Source: Klebsiella pneumoniae
Lineage (GTDB): Bacteria; Myxococcota_A; UBA9042
Reading direction: 5' to 3'
Assembly: GCA_945889325.1 (NCBI GenBank)
Contig: CAMDBH010000019.1
Coordinates: 1 to 49,142, forward strand
Length of the DNA stretch: 49,142 bases
This document shows positions 7,526 to 14,344 of the stretch, one piece after another; positions within the stretch are counted from its first letter, which is position 1; every line of letters begins with the position of its first letter. The notes under the pieces were generated by a model. The model made no database searches, had not been told where the DNA came from, and worked only from the letters and a program-made list of their open reading frames with translations. The position numbers and the translations under genes were made by a program.

Positions 7526-9334
7526 ATGACACCGATTTGGCCGCAAATTCGCCTGCTCGATCCGACAGTCGCCAACCAGATTGCCGCGGGCGAGGTCGTC
7601 GAACGGCCAGCGTCGGTGGTCAAAGAATTGCTGGAAAATTCACTGGATGCGGGTGCCACGCGCGTGCAGATCCGCCTTGTGGATGGCGGCCGGCAGCGCA
7701 TGGAAGTCGTCGATAACGGCCTTGGGATGGATCTGGCCAGCGCACAGTTGGCCTTTGCCCGCCATGCGACTTCCAAGCTGACCACAGCACAAGATCTGAT
7801 GAATATTGGCACTTTTGGCTTTCGCGGTGAAGCGCTGGCCTCGATTTTGTCGGTTGCCCAAGTCACCATGACCACGCGGCGCAGCGATATGGACATCGGC
7901 GTGCAACTGCGGGGCGGCGGCAGTGAACCGCTGCAACACCAGCCGGCAGCGTGTCAGATTGGCACCCAACTGGTGATTCAGGAATTGTTTTTCAACGTGC
8001 CCGCTAGGTTGAAATTTCTGCGCACCGCGCCCACTGAGTTGGCGCAAGTGCTCAAATTTGTCGACGCGGTGGCTTTGGCGCGGCCCGATGTGCACCTGAC
8101 GGTTCATCACAATGAGCGTAAAGTCTGCGATTATCCGGTAGATTCCGACCTTCATCGCCGCGCGTTCGCTGTGCTTGGCAAAGAGGTCGGCCCACGTTTG
8201 CACGCCATCGCCGACGACGATGTCTACCAAGTGCGCGGGATGTTGAGTGATCCGGGCTTGAGCCACCTCGGCCCCAGTCAATTTACTTGTCTGGTCAACG
8301 GGCGGCCAGTTAGCGATAAAACCTTACAGCATGCCGTATTGCAGGCCTACGGTGGCTTGCTGGAGCGTGGACGCTATCCGATAGGCGTGCTGCAACTGCA
8401 ATGTCCGGCTGAGACACTGGATGTCAACGTGCATCCGGCCAAGACCGAAGTGCGCTTTGTCGCAGGCCAAACTGTGTTTGCGGCAGTGAACCGCGCGGTG
8501 CGGGCCATGCTGGCGCAAACACCATGGATGACGCCCAATTTGGCCGCCGCGGCCGCGCGGTACGACGACACGGAGCGGGTGGCCAAGGCAAACCGCGATT
8601 ATTCTTCCGGTGTGGCCGACCGCAATTTGCGGGCGGGCAATTGGCTGCCTGCCAGTCCGCGCGGCCCCTTGCCTGCGTGGCGGCCGCCGCAACCGCGCTT
8701 TGCCGATGCGTTGGATTTGTCCGGCAAGCCGCCAGATCCTATAGAAAATACCGGCTTGTCTGAGTTGCACTACATCGGGCAGGCGGGGTCGCGCTTTTTG
8801 CTGTGTCAAACGGCCGATTCGCTCGTTGTCATCGAGCAACACCTGGCCCACGAGTGCATTTTATTGCAGCAATTTTTGGCGCGCCTGCAAGATGGCGCGG
8901 TTGCTGGTCAGCGGCTGCTCATTCCGACTGCGGTTGTGCTCTCACCGGCGGAACTGGATTTGCTGCAAGAACAAAATTCGCTTTTGCAACAGTTGGGCTT
9001 TGATCTGGAAATGGCAGGCGAACACGCGCTGCGCGTGCGCGCCCAACCGGCGGCGTTGCGCGGCCGCGATATCGCGCCCGTGCTGCGCGCGCTTGCGCAG
9101 CGGTTGCGGGCCTGTGGGCCAACGGCTGGAGCGCCCGCGCGCACGGCGGCAACAGCCGCGGTGCTGGCCTGTCACGCCGCGGTGCGCGAAGGCGATGAAA
9201 TGACACAGCAGGAAGCCGTCGCGCTGTTGCGCGGGCTGCAAGGCCTTGAGCCGGCCGCGTATGTTGCGCACGGCCGCACTGCCGTGATGCGCAGCAAATT
9301 TGAGGAGATCGGCCGTTGGTTTCAGCGCAATTAG
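7526..9334 (+). CDS. mutL: DNA mismatch repair protein MutL
   Basis: MutL couples MutS mismatch recognition to strand removal. The N-terminal GHKL ATPase shows IAAGEVVERPASVVKELLEN (about 19-38), DNGLGM (63-68), ATSKL (81-85), GFRGEAL (98-104) and the domain-end motif NVHPAKTEVRF. The C-terminal dimerisation domain begins near 425. The endonuclease motif DQHA-x2-E-x4-E found in most non-E. coli MutLs is altered to EQHLAHECILLQ (about 435), and the CPHGRP motif reads VAHGRTAV, without the Cys. Either the nicking activity is lost or the site is divergent. The ATG at 7526 is my choice; a TTG at 7520 is also in frame. The gene overlaps miaA downstream by 19 bases, a common mutL-miaA arrangement. 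Confidence 0.95.
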   Translation: MTPIWPQIRLLDPTVANQIAAGEVVERPASVVKELLENSLDAGATRVQIRLVDGGRQRMEVVDNGLGMDLASAQLAFARHATSKLTTAQDLMNIGTFGFRGEALASILSVAQVTMTTRRSDMDIGVQLRGGGSEPLQHQPAACQIGTQLVIQELFFNVPARLKFLRTAPTELAQVLKFVDAVALARPDVHLTVHHNERKVCDYPVDSDLHRRAFAVLGKEVGPRLHAIADDDVYQVRGMLSDPGLSHLGPSQFTCLVNGRPVSDKTLQHAVLQAYGGLLERGRYPIGVLQLQCPAETLDVNVHPAKTEVRFVAGQTVFAAVNRAVRAMLAQTPWMTPNLAAAAARYDDTERVAKANRDYSSGVADRNLRAGNWLPASPRGPLPAWRPPQPRFADALDLSGKPPDPIENTGLSELHYIGQAGSRFLLCQTADSLVVIEQHLAHECILLQQFLARLQDGAVAGQRLLIPTAVVLSPAELDLLQEQNSLLQQLGFDLEMAGEHALRVRAQPAALRGRDIAPVLRALAQRLRACGPTAGAPARTAATAAVLACHAAVREGDEMTQQEAVALLRGLQGLEPAAYVAHGRTAVMRSKFEEIGRWFQRN

Positions 9335-10314
9335 CTACCGTTGGTCAACTGGTCATACCACCAGATCAGCCGACCAGCAGACCATCTGACCAGCGACTGG
9401 CGGCGATCGTCGGACCGACCGCATCCGGCAAGACCGCGGTTGCCGTTGCGCTGCGCCGCGATTTTGGCCTGCCCATTGAAGCCATCAACTGCGACGCGCT
9501 GCAGGTTTACCAGCGCCTTTATGCAGGTACAGCCAAGCCAAGCGCCCAGGAGCTGGCGGCGTTGCCGTACCACCTGTTGGATTGTCAGCCGCCCGAAACC
9601 GCCATGAATGCGGCACAATGGGCGTATCTAGCCCAAGCGACGATCGCCGATATCCGCAGCCGCGGTCAGTGGCCCGTCCTCGTGGGCGGTACAGGCCTGT
9701 ATTTGCGCGCACTTTTGCGCGGTCTGGCGCAAATTCCGCCGGTAGACGCTGCTATTCGCGACGATTTGGCGCTGCAGTGGCAGCAGCGCGGCGCAGTGGC
9801 GATGCACCGGCAGTTGAGCGAAGTAGACCCAACTTATGCCGCACAAACGCCAGTCAACAATCGTCAAAGGGTCATGCGGGCGCTTGAAGTGCAGCTTGCG
9901 ACAGGCCGCGCGTTTAGCGATTTCCACTGTGAACACCAACAGCAGCCCGACCATTACGCCTGTTATGTTTGGCAGTTGCGCCCTGAAGTGCAGGCGATGC
10001 ACCAGCGCATCGGTGCGCGGGCGCATGAGATGGCCGCGCCGCTGCTCGCTGAAGTGGCTGATTTACTTGAACAAGGCCTGTCGCCCGCGGCGCCTGCCAT
10101 GCAGGCTTTAGGATACCGCCAGGCCGCTTTGGCAGCACAACACGGCATTGATGCAGACCATTTTGCTGACGTGTTGGCCGCTGCTCATCGGCAGTACGCC
10201 AAAAAGCAACGCACTTGGTTTGCCGCCCAGCGCAGCGACCACACATCGACCGTGCTGGATCCAGCTGAAATTGAAGCGGTTGCCGCGCAACTCCGGCGGT
10301 GGTTTGCGCCGTGA
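9316..10314 (+). CDS. miaA: tRNA dimethylallyltransferase MiaA
   Basis: MiaA transfers an isopentenyl group from dimethylallyl diphosphate to A37 of tRNAs that read codons starting with U. The 332-aa product has the P-loop GPTASGKT (33-40), NCDALQVYQ, GTAKPS, YHLLDCQPP, VGGTGLYLRALL and NNRQRVMRALEV, all family signatures. TTG at 9316 is chosen because AGGAG at 9302-9306 precedes it by nine bases within the mutL 3' end. This gives a 27-residue N-terminal extension before the core, encoded by a stretch with several GACCAG/GACCAT-like repeats. No ATG lies closer to the core. Translational coupling with mutL is likely. The stop nearly touches the 3' end of the convergent molybdoenzyme gene. Confidence 0.95.
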   Translation: MVSAQLATVGQLVIPPDQPTSRPSDQRLAAIVGPTASGKTAVAVALRRDFGLPIEAINCDALQVYQRLYAGTAKPSAQELAALPYHLLDCQPPETAMNAAQWAYLAQATIADIRSRGQWPVLVGGTGLYLRALLRGLAQIPPVDAAIRDDLALQWQQRGAVAMHRQLSEVDPTYAAQTPVNNRQRVMRALEVQLATGRAFSDFHCEHQQQPDHYACYVWQLRPEVQAMHQRIGARAHEMAAPLLAEVADLLEQGLSPAAPAMQALGYRQAALAAQHGIDADHFADVLAAAHRQYAKKQRTWFAAQRSDHTSTVLDPAEIEAVAAQLRRWFAP

Positions 10315-10323
10315 TCGACCGTT

Positions 10324-11529
10324 TCAATTGACCTTGACGTTGATCCGCATGCTGCCGTCGTAGCCGGCGGCGTCCTGCGTGCCCGCGGGATCGTCCAAAC
10401 TCATGGCGCCAGAAACCGTGGTACAACGCGCTTGAAGGGTGTGATCACCAGAAGTTGCGTTCCAATCGAAGTGCCACAACACCCAAATGTCCTTGCCGGG
10501 TGCGTAATCCAAGATCGCCAATTGCCAGTCGCCGCCATCGACGCGGACGTGAACGGCCTTGACCGGATCGCTGCCAGCATAGGCCATGCCGTACAAGCGA
10601 TGGGTCTTTACAGCCAGCACCTGATTATTTTGCGGGGTTTTGATAAACGCATTCGGTCGATAGGTCGCGTCATCGGACCAACCGCTGGATTCCCAGTAGC
10701 CGAGCACATTTTCATCCAGGAAATCAATACCCGTAATCCACTTGGGATTTTTCATGCCATACTTGCCCGGCACCAACAGCCGAGCCGGATAGCCGTGGTT
10801 GGGCGGCAGCGGCTCGCCGTTCATTTTCCACACCAGCCAGATCGGCAGCTTGAGCGTTTCTAGCGGTAAATCGGTGGTGTAGCCATCCGCTGCGCTGAAT
10901 TTCAGCGCTTTTGCACCTTTGGGCACCGGCATCCCCAAGACGTTAAACAACTCCAACAGCGGCAATCCCGTCCAAATGGCGTTGGAAATCGCCTGTCCGT
11001 AGGGTCCGGTGCCGATGCATTCCAGTGTGTGTTCTTTGGTTTTACCCGCAATGGCTTGAAGTTGTGAAAAATCCAACGCGCCCACGACTTTGCCGCGGTC
11101 CAACACCTGCATTTTCCAAGTCTTGATGTCGACGTCAGGTGTGCCGCAACAGCTGGTAATATAATACCATTCGTTGGGAGTGATCGGCGGGATCACGTTA
11201 TCGCCCAGCGCAACATCGGCCTTGGCAGCGGCATCCGCGGCCGCGGCGTCGGGCGGTGGATCGGCTGAATCGGCGGCAGTGGCTGTGTCCTTGCTCGCAG
11301 CTGCATCGGTCGGACTGCTGTCGTTTAAGGCAGTTGCGTCAGGAGTTGCCGCCGCGTCCGCCCCGCTCGCTCCGCCCAAATCGAGCAAACTTGGGCCTGA
11401 ATCGCCTGCGCTAGACGTATCTGCGCCGACAACGGCACCGTCGACCGCCGACTTGCAAGCGGACAACAGAGCTGCCGCACCCAAGCCCACCACCACATCT
11501 CGCCGAGTCCATTTTGCTTTGCGTGCCAT
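10324..11529 (-). CDS. Tat-exported, lipid-anchored sulfite-oxidase-fold molybdopterin oxidoreductase
   Basis: This 401-aa extracytoplasmic enzyme probably carries the pyranopterin molybdenum cofactor. The N-terminus has a Tat-like twin Arg (WTRRDVVVG, RR at 9-10) and a lipobox LLSAC with Cys25. It is followed by an Ala/Asp/Ser-rich tether to about residue 110. The catalytic domain has TLECIG, whose Cys171 fits the Mo ligand, then NAIWTGLPLLELF and HGYPARLLVPGKYG, typical of the SUOX family. The C-terminal part (VHVRVDGGDWQLA...WHFDWNATSGDHTLQARCT) matches the Mo-co dimerisation domain. The substrate is unknown. GGAGAAG precedes the ATG. A DUF2752 membrane protein gene lies 87 bases upstream on the same strand; no YedZ-like haem partner is seen. 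Confidence 0.9.
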   Translation of the reverse strand: MARKAKWTRRDVVVGLGAAALLSACKSAVDGAVVGADTSSAGDSGPSLLDLGGASGADAAATPDATALNDSSPTDAAASKDTATAADSADPPPDAAAADAAAKADVALGDNVIPPITPNEWYYITSCCGTPDVDIKTWKMQVLDRGKVVGALDFSQLQAIAGKTKEHTLECIGTGPYGQAISNAIWTGLPLLELFNVLGMPVPKGAKALKFSAADGYTTDLPLETLKLPIWLVWKMNGEPLPPNHGYPARLLVPGKYGMKNPKWITGIDFLDENVLGYWESSGWSDDATYRPNAFIKTPQNNQVLAVKTHRLYGMAYAGSDPVKAVHVRVDGGDWQLAILDYAPGKDIWVLWHFDWNATSGDHTLQARCTTVSGAMSLDDPAGTQDAAGYDGSMRINVKVN

Positions 11530-11616
11530 TTATTTCTTCTCCGGTTGCCCACAACGTAGCGACTCCATTGCGCCAAAGCAAGCAAAATCCGCCAGCGCAA
11601 AACGTCAGATCGTCGA

Positions 11617-12102
11617 CTAAAAAAGCAGCCGATCGATGGCCGCCAGCAGCGGCGAATTGGCTGTCATTTGTTGCCAAACGGAACCTTGGGCCAGCAGCCA
11701 AATCGTGCGACCGAGCCAATAACTCAGCACGATCAGCAGACTGGGCAAAGACAGCCAACGCGGAACCGCACGCGGATTTTGGCCCAGCAGCAGCGCGGCG
11801 CTGTTGTACAGCCACCACGCGATCATGCCGAAGTAGATCAAAGGCGACAACAAGTTGAACGCGATCGCTTGGCGAAAATGGCCGTGGCTCAAGTGCACAA
11901 AAGCCCGCGTCAAACCGCAACCGGCACACGGCAAACCGGTCGTCAGCCGCCACGGGCACAAAACCGGGCCGTGGTCGATGCGCTGATCGAGCAGCAGCGA
12001 CAGCAGGAGAATCACAGGAATGATCAGCAATCCCGGACGTTTGCGCAACTGTTGCTGCCAATTGAGCGGCAAAATCGCAAGCGGGGGTGGCGCGGTGTGC
12101 AT
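11617..12102 (-). CDS. DUF2752 membrane protein
   Basis: This small inner-membrane protein of 161 aa has about three membrane helices (residues 24-40, 75-98 and 115-135 roughly). The signature segment CPWRLTTGLPCAGCGLTRA (Cys49, 59, 62) is diagnostic of DUF2752, a family of unknown function. ATG 12102 is taken; an in-frame TTG at 12120 is possible, and neither has a clear ribosome site. It is upstream of and probably co-transcribed with the molybdoenzyme gene, but a functional tie is only inference. The three conserved Cys suggest redox or metal chemistry near the membrane face. It is divergent from the TPR/PEGA gene. Confidence 0.85.
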   Translation of the reverse strand: MHTAPPPLAILPLNWQQQLRKRPGLLIIPVILLLSLLLDQRIDHGPVLCPWRLTTGLPCAGCGLTRAFVHLSHGHFRQAIAFNLLSPLIYFGMIAWWLYNSAALLLGQNPRAVPRWLSLPSLLIVLSYWLGRTIWLLAQGSVWQQMTANSPLLAAIDRLLF

Positions 12103-12244
12103 GGGCAGATTGTCGCGCAAATTCGATGAATCGCAAGGTGGTGCGCTGCGTCATTGCCGCAGGCGTGGTTGCAGCCGCGCCGCGGGCAGCCTATTCTTGC
12201 AGCGGCGCAACCGTTGCCATTTTGAACGTTGGAGATTTTTTTCC

Positions 12245-13099
12245 ATGAAAAAGCAGCACTTTCTGCGAAATTCCTTGGGTTCCCGTCTGTTCACCGCGCT
12301 GGTTGCATTGGGAGCGACCACAGCCATTGCGTTGCATGCGCCTGTTATTCAAGCGCAAACTGGTGGTTCGGCTGCCAATGAGCCGCGCCCCGGTGAAAAA
12401 TCCGACGACGCAGCCTACCGCCTCAATGAAGAAGGCAAGAAATTGGTCGCCGCGGGTAAGTATGAAGATGCGCTGGAGAAATTTCGCGCATCGGTCAAGC
12501 TTTTTCCGTTGTCCAATGCCATTTTCAATATCGGTTCGATGCTTTACACGCTCAAACAATACGACGAAGCGTATCCGTATTTGCAAGAGACGTTGCGCGC
12601 ACCGCTTAATCCCGAACAGCGTGAAATTGCTTTGCGATCGATTGAAAATGTCGTCAATCAGCTCAAGCTCAGCCACGCGCCAGCGATGATCGAAACCAGT
12701 CCGCCGGGCGCAATGGTGGCGATCAACAACAAAGAATTGCCGTTTCCAACGCCGATGCGCATGCTGGTGCCGTTCGGCACCATCGATATCACCCTAAGTT
12801 CACAAGGTTTTAAGCCGCAAACCGTTGTGGTGACCTCGTCGCGGGCCGACATGCCCAAAGACATGCGCGTTCGGCTAGAGCGCGATGAGCCGGACGCGCC
12901 CGTCACCGTGTTTTGTCCCAAAGGTGCGGATATCTTTATCGATGGCCAGATGCACGGTTTTGAACAAGCGCGCACCCGGCTGCTGATAGGCCCGCATGTC
13001 GTGCGCTGTGGCAAGACCCAGACTTCCAAGGCTTTTGAGCGCTCCGTCAACGTTCGACCGGGGCCCAATGCCTTTGAATTCAGCACCGCCACCCACTAA
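12245..13099 (+). CDS. Secreted TPR and PEGA-domain protein
   Basis: The protein has 284 aa and is predicted periplasmic or surface-located. A Sec signal peptide (1-37, ending VIQAQ) is followed by a TPR pair (about 58-120, AAYRLNEEGKKLVAAGKYED and YTLKQYDEAYPYL). A PEGA domain (148-205, MIETSPPGAMVAINNKE) and a second, more divergent PEGA-like repeat (about 218-284, VFCPKGADIFIDGQMHG) complete it. PEGA domains are common in myxobacterial S-layer and surface-associated proteins, where they probably bind carbohydrate or act as structural adaptors. The start was chosen at the ATG that gives the signal peptide, with GGAG about 12 bases upstream. A MITE-like repeat begins immediately after the stop. 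Confidence 0.85.
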   Translation: MKKQHFLRNSLGSRLFTALVALGATTAIALHAPVIQAQTGGSAANEPRPGEKSDDAAYRLNEEGKKLVAAGKYEDALEKFRASVKLFPLSNAIFNIGSMLYTLKQYDEAYPYLQETLRAPLNPEQREIALRSIENVVNQLKLSHAPAMIETSPPGAMVAINNKELPFPTPMRMLVPFGTIDITLSSQGFKPQTVVVTSSRADMPKDMRVRLERDEPDAPVTVFCPKGADIFIDGQMHGFEQARTRLLIGPHVVRCGKTQTSKAFERSVNVRPGPNAFEFSTATH

Positions 13100-13100
13100 C

Positions 13101-13255
13101 GGCCTGTCGAACAATCACTCATACATTCGGTCGCCGCTGACGGCCGATTTGTCCGTTGTCAATCGGTCAGAGATTTCAATGTCTTTCCTCATTCCGCCTG
13201 CAAATCAGCTCGCCATCGACGCCCTCGGTGTCGATGACTTATTGTTAGACAGGCC
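13101..13255. mobile_element. MITE-like element with 22-bp imperfect terminal inverted repeats
   Basis: The left end GGCCTGTCGAACAATCACTC at 13101-13120 (the match runs to 13122) is complementary to 13234-13255 at 19 of 22 positions. The whole element is 155 bp, encodes nothing convincing and fills the space between the PEGA gene stop and kdd. Next to the right end is a second hairpin (CATCGACGCC with GGTGTCGATG, 13214-13236). I see no clear target duplication. A non-mobile transcription terminator pair is the alternative reading. Confidence 0.5.
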
Positions 13256-13285
13256 CTAATTCTTGTTGCGTTGGGGACTGCTGCA

Positions 13286-14341
13286 ATGGCAAATTTTCGG
13301 CCGGGCGGCGACGCGCTTGGGTTGCATCGCGTTGTGTCACCGCAGGGCCAACTGCCACAAGCCGCTGATAAACTGGACAATTCTTCGCCCGCCTTCGCAA
13401 GCGAAGTGTGGTTGGACGTCGATACGCTGAACATCGACGCGGCGTCGTTTGTGCAATTGGAAGGCGTACAACGCGGCGGCGGCGCCAGCATTGCTCAACA
13501 AATTCAGGATATTGTCGACCGATCGGGCAAGATGCACAACCCTGTGACCGGTTCGGGCGGTATGCTGCTGGGCACTGTGCGCGCGGTGGGCGAAAACTAC
13601 AGAGGTCCGCTGCAAGTGCCTGAAGGAACTCGAATTGCTACGCTGGTGTCGCTGACGTTGACGCCGCTGAAATTGGAAAAGATCGTCTCGGTGCAGACCC
13701 ATACCCATCAAGTGCAAGTGATCGCTCAAGCTTTTCTGCCTAGCTCAGCGCCCGCCGCTGTCGTGCCGCAAGATCTGCCGCCCACGTTGGTGTTGAGCGC
13801 GCTGGATGTGGCGGGAGCGCCGGCTCTCGTGGCGCGTTTGGTGCAAAAGCTGCCGATCCTGGGGCAATTGTTGGTGATCGGCGCCGGCAAAGCCGGGGCG
13901 CTGTCGTTGGCCGCAGCGAGGCAGATTCGCCCCGATCTGCGGTTGATCGCTGTGGATTTGTATGAGGCACCCTGCCGTGAATTGCTCGATGCCGGCTTAT
14001 GCGATGCCATCGCGGTGCTCGATGCCAGCGACGCCATTGCGATGCGCGCAGAAATCGCAGTGCTGACCGACGGTCAGTTCTGCGACGCCGTGGTGAACAT
14101 GGCCAGTTTGCCCAGCACGGAAATGGCGGCGATTTTGTCTTGCAAACCCCGTGGAACTTGTCTGTTTTTTGGCATGGCGACCAGTTTTACCCGCGTGGCC
14201 TTGGGCGCCGAAGGCGTCGGCGCCGACATCGATTTGATCATCGGCAACGGCTACGCCGACGGTCATGCGCAATTTGCTTTGGATTTGCTGCGCACGCAGC
14301 CTAAAGTCGCACAGCTGCTGCGGCGGCGTCTGGGGTTGTAG
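13286..14341 (+). CDS. kdd: L-erythro-3,5-diaminohexanoate dehydrogenase
   Basis: Kdd (EC 1.4.1.11) oxidatively deaminates L-erythro-3,5-diaminohexanoate with NAD+ in anaerobic lysine fermentation. The 351-aa protein shows the family's distinctive LGLHRVVSPQGQLPQ (11-25), LDVDTLNIDAASF, KMHNPVTGSGGMLLGTV (82-98), IATLVSLTLTPLKLEKI and LDVAGAPA, plus a Rossmann motif VIGAGKAG (197-204). The ATG at 13286 is preceded by GGGGA at eight bases; a TTG at 13271 is also in frame. None of the usual partners (kamA, kamD/E, kce, kal) is nearby. The gene sits instead three bases before a Ser/Thr kinase gene, so a partner pathway elsewhere or a different substrate must be considered. Confidence 0.9.
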   Translation: MANFRPGGDALGLHRVVSPQGQLPQAADKLDNSSPAFASEVWLDVDTLNIDAASFVQLEGVQRGGGASIAQQIQDIVDRSGKMHNPVTGSGGMLLGTVRAVGENYRGPLQVPEGTRIATLVSLTLTPLKLEKIVSVQTHTHQVQVIAQAFLPSSAPAAVVPQDLPPTLVLSALDVAGAPALVARLVQKLPILGQLLVIGAGKAGALSLAAARQIRPDLRLIAVDLYEAPCRELLDAGLCDAIAVLDASDAIAMRAEIAVLTDGQFCDAVVNMASLPSTEMAAILSCKPRGTCLFFGMATSFTRVALGAEGVGADIDLIIGNGYADGHAQFALDLLRTQPKVAQLLRRRLGL

Positions 14342-14344
14342 CGC

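Noticed and set aside
9300..14341. Lysine fermentation gene cluster around kdd
   Set aside because: None of the neighbours resembles lysine aminomutases, Kce or Kal, so only kdd itself is called.
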